DNA of 64,000 bases from Ignavibacteria bacterium (GTDB taxonomy: Bacteria; Bacteroidota; Ignavibacteria; UBA10030; SZUA-254), in contig JACOSY010000034.1 of the NCBI GenBank assembly GCA_016178595.1, positions 62,001-126,000 on the forward strand, in the 5' to 3' direction. The notes under the pieces were generated by a model that saw nothing but the letters and a program-made list of their open reading frames with translations, was not told where the DNA came from and did no database searches. Both the position numbers and the translations under genes were made by a program. Each line of letters starts with the position of its first letter. The stretch's first letter is position 1. This document shows, piece by piece, positions 35,498 through 44,231 of the stretch.

Positions 35498-36904
35498 TTA
35501 GCGAACGAGCTTCGCTGCGCGGAAGCCGCTCAACACCGCACCTTCAATCGTTGCCGGAAGTCCTGTTGCCGTCCAATCTCCGGCAAGATACAAACCCTCA
35601 ATCGATGTTTCAGCGGATGGGCGAAGTTGTTCGACTTCGTTTGTCGGCGAGAAGGTTGCACGCTTTTCTTTGATGACGAGGGAATGAACGAGTATCGCAC
35701 TCCCGCTGTTCGGGTATGCTGCATGAATGTCGTTCACTGCCCGGCGCACCAATTCTTCTTTCGTAAGATCGACTGTCCCGCGCGCTCCGCTGATAACTGC
35801 TGAAAGGTAACTTGTCTTTTTTCCTTTCTTGTTCATCATCCGGTGACGATTGAACAACCACTGTACCGTTCCGTCAATCAATCCGATGTACTCATCCTCC
35901 ATGAATTCTCGATCGAACCAGAGATGGATGGAAACGATCGGCGAGGAATCGAAGTGTCGAAGATGTGCGAATGGTTCTACGTTCAAGTACTCGCGGGGTA
36001 GAATTTTTTCGAGTGCGTAGTATGGAACGGTGCCGATAACTTTCTCAGCCCGAACAAGCCCTCTCCCCTGCACACGAATGCCGCCTACGCTGGCATTCAT
36101 CACTTCAATCGCTTGCACTTCTGCAGTGATGAATAGTTTCACCTCTCTCTCTTGCAGGAATTTCTCCGCACCTGTCACATACAACTCAGTCTGTCCGACT
36201 GTCGGCAAGAGGAGGGCTGAATCCGATTGCTTGCCGAGAAAGGCCTGCTTCAACGATCGTGCAAAGAGCAGAGCCGAGGCGCGCTCCGGGACTTCATTCA
36301 TCACCGAAATCGCAATGGGAAACCAGACGCAGCGTCTCGCTTCATCCGATTGATGCAATCCTTCCAGCCATTCCGTGATCGTCAGTGAAGAGAGCTTTCG
36401 CTCCAGGCCAGGATTCCATCGCATCAACTCGAGGCCGACATCGAGCAATTTCTTTCGGTCGTACCATGAGAGGAGCTTGAACTTTAGTGCACCTGCTGTG
36501 AGATGCAGCGGCTTGGGGAAAGGAAGGATCCGAAAGACGGCTCGTCCTTTTTCGGGATGATAGAGCGGCAACCGAAGCGTGCCTTCTTCCTTCAAAAGGT
36601 TTCTGGTTCCGATCAGCGAAAGATAACGCAGCGTGTTACGATACGCGCCGAGAAGAACATGCTGTCCGTTATCGACGACGTCGCCCGTCTTCTCATCGAC
36701 GTAGGAGTAGCATCTCCCGCCAAGCCTTTGCGACTGCTCAAAAAGTGCAACCGACGCACCGCGAGAGGCAAGCTCGACGGCAGCAGCAAGTCCGCTCAGT
36801 CCGCCACCGATGATGATGACATCGTAATTGGATCCGGGATGCGAGATACGGGATGCGGGATGCGATGCCAATGCTAAAGGCCGAAGAGTCGTTGCTTCAC
36901 CCAA
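35498..36904 (-). CDS. hpnE: Hydroxysqualene dehydroxylase / squalene-associated FAD oxidoreductase
   Basis: 468 residues of the amine-oxidase/phytoene-desaturase fold. The dinucleotide motif is V-I-I-I-G-G-G-L-S-G-L-A-A-A at about residue 29, followed by F-E-Q-S-Q-R-L-G-G-R and D-N-G-Q-H-V-L-L-G-A-Y; the C-terminal FAD contact is Y-L-A-G-D-W-T-A-T-G-L-P-A-T-I-E-G-A-V. It completes the three-step HpnC-HpnD-HpnE route from farnesyl diphosphate to squalene. The first ~25 residues (L-A-S-H-P-A-S-R-I-S-H-P) are written by a tandem GCATCCCG-like repeat and may be an invaded or mis-assigned N-terminus. It overlaps hpnD by 31 bp. Confidence 0.9.
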   Translation of the reverse strand: MGEATTLRPLALASHPASRISHPGSNYDVIIIGGGLSGLAAAVELASRGASVALFEQSQRLGGRCYSYVDEKTGDVVDNGQHVLLGAYRNTLRYLSLIGTRNLLKEEGTLRLPLYHPEKGRAVFRILPFPKPLHLTAGALKFKLLSWYDRKKLLDVGLELMRWNPGLERKLSSLTITEWLEGLHQSDEARRCVWFPIAISVMNEVPERASALLFARSLKQAFLGKQSDSALLLPTVGQTELYVTGAEKFLQEREVKLFITAEVQAIEVMNASVGGIRVQGRGLVRAEKVIGTVPYYALEKILPREYLNVEPFAHLRHFDSSPIVSIHLWFDREFMEDEYIGLIDGTVQWLFNRHRMMNKKGKKTSYLSAVISGARGTVDLTKEELVRRAVNDIHAAYPNSGSAILVHSLVIKEKRATFSPTNEVEQLRPSAETSIEGLYLAGDWTATGLPATIEGAVLSGFRAAKLVR

Positions 36905-37731
36905 TACTTTACTGCGATGAGGAATTGGATGGATCGGGGAATGCGTATGGAATTATCGAAGACGTTGAAGCGTGCCTCACGAATTTTTTGGAGAGTGTGA
37001 AAATATATTCGCTCCATAATCTTCGCCGCGAACATCGCACGTTTGTCTTCGGGAGGAAGAGAAATCTTCGCCTTCTGAAAGAACTCCTCCGCACGTTTCG
37101 CCTCAAACTCCATGAGCGACTGGAACTCCGGAGAATACCGGCGAGCGAAGAGATCGTGTTCGCTGTAGCCGAAGCGTCGCAAGTCCTCTTGCGGCAAGTA
37201 AATTCGACCGTACTGTGCATCCATACCGACGTCACGAAGGATGTTCGTCAGTTGCAGCGCGATGCCAAGGTTGATTGCATACTCCTTCGTCCGTTCGTTC
37301 CGCGGCGCAAATATGCCGAGCGACATGAGTCCGACAGTCGATGCAACGAGATAGCAATACTCCTTGAGTTGTTCGAACGTCTCGTACCGGTTGGTTGTCA
37401 GGTCCATTTCAACGCCGCGCATAAGCTCGTAGAAATGTTCGACGGGAATGTGGAATCGCTTCGCGACGCTGCTGAGCTGGTTGAGCAAAGAATAGTCCGA
37501 TTTCCCTGCGAGCGCTTTCTCTAACTCTTTTCGCCATCGCTGCAGCCGATGAAGATTGCTTTCCACGTCGCCGGCGTTATCGACAATATTGTCCGTCGTT
37601 CGGCAAAATGCATAGACCGTCTTGAGCGCTTCCCGTTGTTCTCGTGGTAGAAACGAGAACGAAAAGTCGAAGCTGCTCTTCGTCTCTCCACCGCTGCCGA
37701 ACGGATGAAGTGCGGCTACGTCAGATCCCAC
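36874..37731 (-). CDS. hpnD: Presqualene diphosphate synthase
   Basis: 285 residues of the squalene/phytoene synthase family. First Asp-rich motif F-C-R-T-T-D-N-I-V-D-N-A-G-D near residue 43, second Q-L-T-N-I-L-R-D-V-G-M-D near residue 160. It joins two farnesyl diphosphates to presqualene diphosphate. It lies between hpnC and hpnE with short overlaps on both sides (16 and 31 bp), so the three are one translationally packed operon. No squalene-hopene cyclase is in the window, so hopanoids are not proven. Confidence 0.9.
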   Translation of the reverse strand: MGSDVAALHPFGSGGETKSSFDFSFSFLPREQREALKTVYAFCRTTDNIVDNAGDVESNLHRLQRWRKELEKALAGKSDYSLLNQLSSVAKRFHIPVEHFYELMRGVEMDLTTNRYETFEQLKEYCYLVASTVGLMSLGIFAPRNERTKEYAINLGIALQLTNILRDVGMDAQYGRIYLPQEDLRRFGYSEHDLFARRYSPEFQSLMEFEAKRAEEFFQKAKISLPPEDKRAMFAAKIMERIYFHTLQKIREARFNVFDNSIRIPRSIQFLIAVKYWVKQRLFGL

Positions 37732-38648
37732 GGCTTCTTCTTCCTTCCGTATCGTGAAAGATCGTTCCGGAAAAATGCACGAACAAAAATCATGAACTTG
37801 TCAACGTTACTCAGCGCCGGACGTTGGTGGAAGACATTGTATTCGATTCGATCAAGCTTCTTCAGGATTGCCATTCCGCCAAACCACACGAGTCGTAACT
37901 CGATCTGCAATTCTTTTTCGACGATCGAAGGAAGCTCGGCGCCCTGATAAAACATCTCCCGTGTCCGCTTGATCTCAAACTTCATCATATCTCTGAAACG
38001 GCTATTCATAGTCCCTTCCTTCCAATCATCCATTCGATACTCGAATTTTTGCATGTCTTCAATGGGAATGTACAGCCGGTCTTTTTTCCTATCGATCGCC
38101 GCGTCCTGCCAAAAGTTCGTAAGCTGTAACGCCGTACAGATATGGTCCGAGAGCGCAAAAAGTTTCTCGTCCTTCTGATTGAAGATCATCAGCACCAATC
38201 TGCCGACAGGATTCGCCGAACACTTGCAGTAGCTCAACAAGTCATCAAACGTCTCATACCGGTTTTGCGTAATGTCTCGCTTGAACGCGGCGAGTAAATC
38301 CTTCAACGGCTCAATAGGAATGCCGAGCCTTCGGACCGTGTCGCTCAACGCGATAAAAATTGGATGGCTTGCATTCCCTTCATAACACTGGACAAGCTGT
38401 TGCTCCCAATTCTCAAGCCGGACGAGACGCTCTTCCTTCGAAAACCGGAATTCATCGGCAACATCATCCGCCGTGCGGCTAAAGGCGTAGATTGCCTGAA
38501 TGTACGGACGCTTCTCCTGCGGCAGAAAGAGCGACGCCACCGGGAAGTTTTCATAATGCGCTTCAGTGATCTGAGCGCAGTAGTCGAATGCTTCGTCGAG
38601 TGAGTACTGCTCCTGCTGAAGTTCCGTCGTTACTAATTCATTCGTCAT
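37716..38648 (-). CDS. hpnC: Squalene synthase HpnC
   Basis: 310 residues. It belongs to the same family as HpnD: Y-A-F-S-R-T-A-D-D-V-A-D-E is the first Asp motif (about residue 54) and Q-L-T-N-F-W-Q-D-A-A-I-D the second (about residue 178). The W-Q-D in place of L-R-D and the N-terminal A-H-Y-E-N-F-P-V-A-S are characteristic of HpnC, which converts presqualene diphosphate to hydroxysqualene. First gene of the hpnC-hpnD-hpnE unit, transcribed toward lower coordinates. Confidence 0.9.
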   Translation of the reverse strand: MTNELVTTELQQEQYSLDEAFDYCAQITEAHYENFPVASLFLPQEKRPYIQAIYAFSRTADDVADEFRFSKEERLVRLENWEQQLVQCYEGNASHPIFIALSDTVRRLGIPIEPLKDLLAAFKRDITQNRYETFDDLLSYCKCSANPVGRLVLMIFNQKDEKLFALSDHICTALQLTNFWQDAAIDRKKDRLYIPIEDMQKFEYRMDDWKEGTMNSRFRDMMKFEIKRTREMFYQGAELPSIVEKELQIELRLVWFGGMAILKKLDRIEYNVFHQRPALSNVDKFMIFVRAFFRNDLSRYGRKKKPWDLT

Positions 38649-38721
38649 GTAAGAAAGAAAGCTTGCATCAAAATACGAAAGCGAGGAGGGAAATGCAAAG
38701 AGTAGCGTTGCCGCAGATTTC

Positions 38722-38750
38722 TTGCATCTCTTCCAATTTTCCCGTATATT
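38722..38750 (+). promoter_or_regulatory. Promoter upstream of the tRNA-Met locus
   Basis: TTGCAT (38722-38727), a 17-bp spacer and TATATT (38745-38750). It is directed at the truncated tRNA copy (38798) and the intact tRNA (38921). Confidence 0.7.
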
Positions 38751-38792
38751 TTCAATGACTTATGGCGGACTTTCATTCCTTTCCGTAAGCAT

Positions 38793-38813
38793 TTCATGGC
38801 GGAGTAGCTCAGT
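38793..38813 (+). pseudogene. Truncated 5' copy of the tRNA gene
   Basis: 21 bases identical to 38916-38936, including the first 16 nt of the tRNA (GGCGGAGTAGCTCAGT at 38798-38813). The homology breaks abruptly in the D-loop, after which the palindromic insert begins. Confidence 0.85.
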
Positions 38814-38915
38814 CCCAATTCGACTGAACTTAGCGAACGAAGTGAAGCTAAGTGCATCGTCGAATTGAGGATCCCGCCGCAGGCGGGATTGGTTTTCTGC
38901 ATGAGTTCAAATCGA
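38814..38915. mobile_element. 102-bp palindromic insert between the broken and intact tRNA copies
   Basis: Contains a nested hairpin at 38816-38867 (CAATTCGAC / GTCGAATTG outer arms, ACTTAGC / GCTAAGT inner arms) and a second hairpin at 38871-38889 (ATCCCGCC / GGCGGGAT). No ORF. The 21-bp direct repeat on its two sides suggests insertion with a target duplication or a tandem duplication event. Confidence 0.65.
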
Positions 38916-38920
38916 TTCAT

Positions 38921-38994
38921 GGCGGAGTAGCTCAGTTGGTTAGAGCAACGGAATCATAATCCGTGTGTCGGGGGTTCGACTCCCTCCTCCGCTA
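38921..38994 (+). tRNA. tRNA-Met (anticodon CAT), probably elongator
   Basis: Complete cloverleaf: acceptor GGCGGAG with CTCCGCT (G1-U72 wobble), D-arm GCTC..GAGC, anticodon stem ACGGA/TCCGT with loop ATCATAA (CAT), variable GTGTC, T-arm GGGGG TTCGACT CCCTC, discriminator A. CCA is not encoded. It lacks the three G:C pairs of initiator tRNA. The CAT anticodon could also belong to tRNA-Ile2, which the neighbouring TilS would modify, but the body looks like elongator Met. Confidence 0.92.
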
Positions 38995-39062
38995 CAATCC
39001 ACAGTTGTCCTTTCAGAAATTTTCCTGAAGGGCATTTTTTTACTGCGAGGCCGTCATCACTT

Positions 39063-40454
39063 ATGCCCGTTGCTCCACTGCTACATGCCGCACAGGATTT
39101 CATCCATCGGCACAAACTCATCCAGCGAGGCGAGAAGATCATCGCAGCGGTGAGCGGCGGCCTCGATTCGATGGCGCTGCTCGATATTCTCGATGTGTTG
39201 CGAAACGAATGGATGCTTGAGCTTGCGGTAGCGCATATCAACCACCAACTCCGCGGAGAGGAATCAAACGACGACGAGCAGTTTGTTCGAGCAGTGGCCG
39301 AGAAGCGTGGCGTTGCCTGCTGCGTCCATCGAGTCGACACTCGTGCTCTCGCCGATGCCCGGAAGCAGTCAATTCAGGTAGCAGCACGAGACGTACGCTA
39401 CACATTCTTTACCGACCTCCGAACATCATTGGGTTTTCAAAAAATCGCAACCGCGCACCACGCCGATGACAATGCGGAGACTCTTCTTTTCAATATCTTT
39501 CGCGGTGCCGGTGTGAATGGGCTTTCGGGTATTCCCGTGATTCGGAACGAGAACAGTATCATTCGCCCTCTCCTCTTTGCGACGCGGAATGAAATCCAGG
39601 AGTATGTACACGGCAGGGGATTGCAGTATCGGGAAGATTCCTCCAACGTCAAATCCGATTACACGCGAAACTTCATTCGACATCATGTCATCCCGCAGAT
39701 TCGCGAGCACATTAATCCCAACCTTACGGCGACACTGCTTCGTACGAGCAGGCTGTTCAACGAGCTTGAAGACTATCTTGAAGACGAATCGAGAAAACTT
39801 CGTGAGAAAATAACAATCAGAGAAACCGGGACCGAGTTGATCTTTGATGCAACTGAGTTCTCAACGAAGCCTCTCTTCCTTCAAGAGTATGTACTACTCA
39901 ACACGGCACGAGTATTCTCGGAGAAGGAAACCGACTCAGGCACAGTCCGGGAAATGATGAAGATCATCAGCGGAGCGACCGGCGATTCGTGTACTGTTGC
40001 AAAGAATGTTGTCCTCTACCGTAACCGGAACGAACTAATCTTCCGGCGTCTCGACGACGTCAAGGCGTTTAGGTTTGACATCGAGGTCAATACAATGTAC
40101 GAATTCGACGAATTCTCTTTCAACTCGGCATTTGTTCCATCATCCGCCCTCTCAAACAATCCGTATATTGAGTATGTCGATGCCGGTGCGTTAGGATCGA
40201 AGATAGTGCTGCGATCGTGGCAGGATGGAGACTGGTTCATCCCCCTGGGAATGAAAGACAAGAAGAAGCTCAGCGATTTTTTTATTGATGAAAAAATTCC
40301 TTTATTTGAGAAGAATAAAGTGCCGATCCTCGAATCCGAAGGACGGATTCTCTGGGTCTGCGGCAAGCGGCTTGATGACCGGTGTAAGATTTCATCGAAA
40401 ACACAGCGGATTCTCAAATTCGAATATCATCCACGAGACCAGCATCGGGCTTGA
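39063..40454 (+). CDS. tilS: tRNA(Ile)-lysidine synthase TilS
   Basis: 463 residues. The PP-loop ATPase motif S-G-G-L-D-S is at residues 31-36, then H-I-N-H-Q-L-R-G-E-E-S and A-T-A-H-H-A-D-D-N-A-E-T, both typical of TilS. The C-terminal ~90 residues form the small domain common to TilS (L-R-S-W-Q-D-G-D-W-F, K-K-K-L-S-D-F-F-I-D). It changes C34 of tRNA-Ile(CAU) to lysidine. The stop TGA (40452-40454) overlaps the hpt ATG by one base, and four further genes follow tightly. Confidence 0.94.
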   Translation: MPVAPLLHAAQDFIHRHKLIQRGEKIIAAVSGGLDSMALLDILDVLRNEWMLELAVAHINHQLRGEESNDDEQFVRAVAEKRGVACCVHRVDTRALADARKQSIQVAARDVRYTFFTDLRTSLGFQKIATAHHADDNAETLLFNIFRGAGVNGLSGIPVIRNENSIIRPLLFATRNEIQEYVHGRGLQYREDSSNVKSDYTRNFIRHHVIPQIREHINPNLTATLLRTSRLFNELEDYLEDESRKLREKITIRETGTELIFDATEFSTKPLFLQEYVLLNTARVFSEKETDSGTVREMMKIISGATGDSCTVAKNVVLYRNRNELIFRRLDDVKAFRFDIEVNTMYEFDEFSFNSAFVPSSALSNNPYIEYVDAGALGSKIVLRSWQDGDWFIPLGMKDKKKLSDFFIDEKIPLFEKNKVPILESEGRILWVCGKRLDDRCKISSKTQRILKFEYHPRDQHRA

Positions 40455-41011
40455 TGACAGATTACGTTACCGTTAACAACGAACGGTTTGTTCTTTACAT
40501 CCCGGAAAATACAATTCAGGCGCGGGTACGAGAACTTGGCGAGCAAATCAACAAAGAATACGAGGGGCGAGTCCCGATTTTTATCGGCATCTTGAACGGC
40601 TCGTTCATCTTCATGTCCGATCTGATTCGCAACGTCACGGTCGATTGTGAGATCGACTTCATGAAGCTTTCGAGTTATGGCGACGCGAAGATCAGCTCGG
40701 GCAATGTAACGATGCTCAAAGAGTTGAATTGCCAGGTCGAAGGACGCGACATTATCATCGTTGAGGACATTGTCGACTCGGGACTTTCGGTTGATTTCAT
40801 CCTCAAGTTGATTCGGCACCACAACCCTCGCTCCGTTAAAGTCGTATCACTCTTGTACAAGAAGGATGCGATCAAGATCAATGTGCCGGTCGACTACATT
40901 GGGTTTTCCATCCCGAAATATTTCGTGATCGGGTATGGCCTCGACTACTCGCAAAAGGTCCGGAACTTGCGCGGGATCTATCGATTGGCAGACGAACATG
41001 TAAACAATTAG
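40454..41011 (+). CDS. hpt: Hypoxanthine phosphoribosyltransferase
   Basis: 185 residues. PRPP-binding motif I-I-I-V-E-D-I-V-D-S-G-L (near 102), the P-loop-like G-I-L-N-G-S-F-I-F, and the flexible-loop L-S-S-Y-G-D. It salvages hypoxanthine and guanine. The tilS-hpt-ftsH order is a widespread bacterial arrangement. ATG 40454 overlaps the tilS stop, so translation is coupled. Confidence 0.95.
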   Translation: MTDYVTVNNERFVLYIPENTIQARVRELGEQINKEYEGRVPIFIGILNGSFIFMSDLIRNVTVDCEIDFMKLSSYGDAKISSGNVTMLKELNCQVEGRDIIIVEDIVDSGLSVDFILKLIRHHNPRSVKVVSLLYKKDAIKINVPVDYIGFSIPKYFVIGYGLDYSQKVRNLRGIYRLADEHVNN

Positions 41012-41033
41012 CACGGAAAGTTTGAAAAGCGGT

Positions 41034-43094
41034 ATGGAGAACAAAGAATTGAAACGAACAAACGATAACAAACAAACGCAGAAGAAGCTCCCGCGTCCGC
41101 GGCGGAATCGGGCAGGCAAGAATCAATTCCGCAATGACGATGACTTCAACTGGGGCAAGGTCCTGAAAGTTGTTCTGAGTTGGTCGGCGATTATTCTTGG
41201 CGTCTTTATCGTCATGACGCTCTTCCGTGCGCAGGAAGGTACCGAGTATGAGATCGATTATACGCAGTATCAGCAGCTCTTGCATGAAGACCAGATCAAT
41301 ACGGCAATCATCAAGAAGTCTGAGTTGAACAACTTTGAATTTCACGGAACACTGAAAAAGAAAGCAGACCTGCAGACAATCAGTGGCAAGGTAGTTTCCG
41401 GGGACCGCTTCGTCGTCAATCTTCCGTTCATCGACAACAGTGTCGTCACGGAATGGAATCAGAAGAGCATTCGCTTCACGATTACTCGGGATGACAATAC
41501 CTGGATGAATGCACTCTTGAGCGCACTTCCGTGGGTACTCTTACTCGTGGTGTGGCTGATCATCATGCGGCGCATGCAAGGTATGGGTACCAAGGGCATT
41601 TTCTCTTTCGGCAAGAGCCGTGCAAAAGCCATGGGCGAAGGGCAAACCAAAGTTACCTTTCAGGATGTCGCCGGTGCGGATGAAGCAAAAGTTGAGTTAC
41701 AGGAGATCATTGAATTCCTTCGTGAGCCTGCCAAGTTTCAGCGTTTGGGTGGAAAAATTCCACGCGGAGCATTGCTGCTCGGTCCTCCGGGAACCGGAAA
41801 GACTCTGCTCGCCCGCGCAGTTGCCGGTGAGGCAGCAGTACCATTCTACTCGATCTCCGGCGCCGACTTCGTCGAGATGTTTGTCGGTGTGGGTGCAAGC
41901 CGCGTGCGTGATCTCTTTGAGACCGGCAAGAAGAACGCTCCCGCCATCATCTTCATCGATGAGATCGATGCAGTTGGACGACACCGCGGTGCAGGTATTG
42001 GCGGCGGTCACGACGAGCGTGAGCAAACACTCAATCAATTACTTGTCGAGATGGATGGCTTCGAGCAAAACAGTGGAGTCATCATTATCGCTGCGACGAA
42101 CAGACCGGACGTACTGGATCCTGCACTCCTCCGCCCGGGCCGGTTCGACCGTCAGATCGTTGTCGATCGGCCGGACGTTCGTGGACGCGAAGGAATCCTC
42201 AAGGTCCACACACGCAACATCCCTCTGGCAGAGGATGTCATACTTTCAGTGCTCGCCAAGGGAACTCCCGGCCTCTCAGGCGCCGATCTCGCAAACCTCG
42301 TGAACGAAGCTGCGCTCCTTGCGGCACGTCAGAACTGCAAGACCGTTACCATGCACCACTTTGAAGAGGCGAAAGACAAAGTCATGATGGGCATCGAGCG
42401 CAAGAGTCTCATCATTTCCGACAAGGAAAAGAAGATTACAGCGTACCACGAATCGGGCCACGTGCTCGTCGCTAAGATGATCCCGGAAGCCGATCCCGTT
42501 CATAAAGTAACGATCATCCCACGCGGGCGGGCGTTAGGCGTAACCACCTATCTTCCGATCGACGAAAAACATACGTACTCGAAAGAGTACCTCGAGGCAA
42601 TGATTGCATACGCACTCGGCGGTCGCGCCGCGGAAAAGCTCATCTTCAACCAGTTTACTACCGGCGCAGGCAACGACATCGAACGAGCTACCAACCTCGC
42701 ACATAAAATGGTTTGTGAGTGGGGCATGAGTGAGCGGCTCGGTCCGCTCGCGTATGGTGCAAAGGAAGAAGAAATCTTCCTTGGCCGTGAAATCACGCGC
42801 ACAAAAAATTACTCCGAAACAACTTCAGTCGCCATCGATGAGGAAGTGAAAAAAATCATCATGGTCGGTATGTCCCGGGCGGAGTCAATCCTGAACGACA
42901 ACACCGATACGCTTCACCGTCTGGCAGGCGTGTTGCTCGAGCGTGAAATCCTGGACGGCGATGAGATCGATGCCGTCATTCGTGGCGAGCAGTTGCCCCC
43001 ATTGGATCCCCAGAACAATGGACAAGAACAAAGCGTGAACGCAAGCGTTGACGAGCAATCACGGTCTACGGGTGACGGAGCTGCTGCAAAGTAA
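41034..43094 (+). CDS. ftsH: ATP-dependent zinc metalloprotease FtsH
   Basis: 686 residues from ATG 41034; a TTG at 41022 is possible. A basic N-terminus precedes a membrane segment ([14 protein letters not shown]), a ~100-residue extracytoplasmic domain, a second membrane segment ([11 protein letters not shown]), then the AAA domain with [14 protein letters not shown], the SRH N-R-P-D-V-L-D, and the zinc site H-E-S-G-H (the usual Ala is Ser). It degrades membrane and cytosolic substrates. C-terminal tail Gln- and Asn-rich. Confidence 0.96.
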   Translation: MENKELKRTNDNKQTQKKLPRPRRNRAGKNQFRNDDDFNWGKVLKVVLSWSAIILGVFIVMTLFRAQEGTEYEIDYTQYQQLLHEDQINTAIIKKSELNNFEFHGTLKKKADLQTISGKVVSGDRFVVNLPFIDNSVVTEWNQKSIRFTITRDDNTWMNALLSALPWVLLLVVWLIIMRRMQGMGTKGIFSFGKSRAKAMGEGQTKVTFQDVAGADEAKVELQEIIEFLREPAKFQRLGGKIPRGALLLGPPGTGKTLLARAVAGEAAVPFYSISGADFVEMFVGVGASRVRDLFETGKKNAPAIIFIDEIDAVGRHRGAGIGGGHDEREQTLNQLLVEMDGFEQNSGVIIIAATNRPDVLDPALLRPGRFDRQIVVDRPDVRGREGILKVHTRNIPLAEDVILSVLAKGTPGLSGADLANLVNEAALLAARQNCKTVTMHHFEEAKDKVMMGIERKSLIISDKEKKITAYHESGHVLVAKMIPEADPVHKVTIIPRGRALGVTTYLPIDEKHTYSKEYLEAMIAYALGGRAAEKLIFNQFTTGAGNDIERATNLAHKMVCEWGMSERLGPLAYGAKEEEIFLGREITRTKNYSETTSVAIDEEVKKIIMVGMSRAESILNDNTDTLHRLAGVLLEREILDGDEIDAVIRGEQLPPLDPQNNGQEQSVNASVDEQSRSTGDGAAAK

Positions 43095-43746
43095 GAGTGT
43101 GCAATCGGTTGAGGAAAGCTATCGCATCGAGCTTATCCGCAAGTCGATTCATTTTTCCTCAATCTTGATTCCCATTTTTTATTTCTACACACCGCGAGAG
43201 TTCGCCCTCAGTGTGTTACTTCCCATGACTGCTGCATTCTTGATTGTCGATATAGCACGCTACTACCATCGTCCCACCGAACTGTGGTTCAACCGGATAT
43301 TTGGCTGGCTCTTGCGAAGCCACGAAAGCGATCGAGAGCGCAAGCATCTGAACGGAGCGACGTACGTTCTGATCGCCGCTGCTCTTGCCGTGCTCGTTTT
43401 TCCCAAGATCATTGCAGTCACCAGTTTCATCATTCTCATCATTTCGGATTTGACGGCCGCTTTGGTAGGAAAGCGATTCGGAAAACATCGCCTTTTCAAG
43501 AAGTCATGGGAAGGAACGCTGGCGTTTTTCCTGAGCGCCATTCTCGTCATCGCATTCCTCCCAAAAGTCGAATACCGTGAAAGCGAATACCTCGTCGGGA
43601 TCCTCGCAGCAGCAGCGGGAGCAATCATCGAAGTCTTGCCGATCGACATCGACGATAATCTGTCTATTCCCTTCACGGTGGGCTTTGTCCTCTGGGGATG
43701 CTATTCCCTTTTCCTCCCTACAATCAACGTCTACAAATTCGGATGA
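43072..43746 (+). CDS. Membrane CTP-dependent lipid/polyprenol kinase family protein (SEC59/VTE5-like)
   Basis: The open frame runs from 43048; no start has a good SD. GTG 43072 is given provisionally, with GTG 43099 equally possible, so the protein is about 215-225 residues. Six or more hydrophobic segments; the motif R-K-S-I-H-F near the N-terminus, L-N-G-A-T-Y, and the loop G-K-R-F-G-K-H-R-L-F-K-K-S-W-E-G-T match the dolichol/phytol/diacylglycerol kinase superfamily. The beginning overlaps the 3' end of ftsH. Likely phosphorylates a membrane lipid or alcohol; substrate unknown. Confidence 0.8.
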   Translation: MTELLQSKSVQSVEESYRIELIRKSIHFSSILIPIFYFYTPREFALSVLLPMTAAFLIVDIARYYHRPTELWFNRIFGWLLRSHESDRERKHLNGATYVLIAAALAVLVFPKIIAVTSFIILIISDLTAALVGKRFGKHRLFKKSWEGTLAFFLSAILVIAFLPKVEYRESEYLVGILAAAAGAIIEVLPIDIDDNLSIPFTVGFVLWGCYSLFLPTINVYKFG

Positions 43747-44231
43747 ACGATATGCGAGTGTATCTCTCCGGTGGAATGGAATACGCCGACGGCGAAGGCG
43801 TTCATTGGCGAAAAGATATGCAGGAGTGGATTGAGCGAGAGCTGAAGCACACCGTCTTCAATCCAAACGTCGAGAGCGACAAGTTCTTCAGTACGCATTA
43901 TCCGAACATCAACTTCCGATTTCTCAAGAAGGAAAATACACAACGCTACCAGGAGATTGTTCGACGGCTCGTCGAAATCGATTGCGAGGAAATCGCATAC
44001 CGCACCAATTACGTTGTCTGCTATTGGGACGATGGCGCAGCAAAGGGCGCCGGCACAAAAGGCGAGCTGACGATGGCAAAGTTCTTCGGGAAACCGACTT
44101 ATCTTGTAACAAGTTTCCAATTGCACGACATTCCCGGCTGGATCCTCGGCTGCGTTACCAGGGTCTACGGAAGTTTCGACGAATTGAAATCCGATCTCCT
44201 TGCCGCTTACAGCGACTCCCGGCTACGGTGA
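43743..44231 (+). CDS. Nucleoside 2-deoxyribosyltransferase-like protein
   Basis: 162 residues from ATG 43743, which overlaps the preceding stop (ATGA). The opening M-R-V-Y-L-S-G-G-M-E-Y-A, the D-C-E-E-I-A-Y-R-T-N-Y-V-V region and the G-A-G-T-K-G-E-L-T-M-A-K ... G-K-P-T-Y-L-V-T end belong to the deoxyribosyltransferase fold, with Glu in G-E-L-T as the likely catalytic residue. It may act on nucleosides or be a small relative of unknown activity. Its place in the tilS-hpt-ftsH operon, next to a purine salvage gene, is suggestive. Confidence 0.7.
   Translation: MNDMRVYLSGGMEYADGEGVHWRKDMQEWIERELKHTVFNPNVESDKFFSTHYPNINFRFLKKENTQRYQEIVRRLVEIDCEEIAYRTNYVVCYWDDGAAKGAGTKGELTMAKFFGKPTYLVTSFQLHDIPGWILGCVTRVYGSFDELKSDLLAAYSDSRLR

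Noticed and set aside
38921-38994. tRNA-Ile2 (CAT) instead of tRNA-Met
   Set aside because: The TilS neighbour makes this tempting, but the acceptor and anticodon stems look like elongator Met; a tRNA classifier would settle it.
43982-44230. N-terminal extension of the membrane protein at 44231
   Set aside because: It overlaps the deoxyribosyltransferase-like gene in another frame and is Arg-rich; ATG 44231 overlaps the preceding stop as the other operon genes do.
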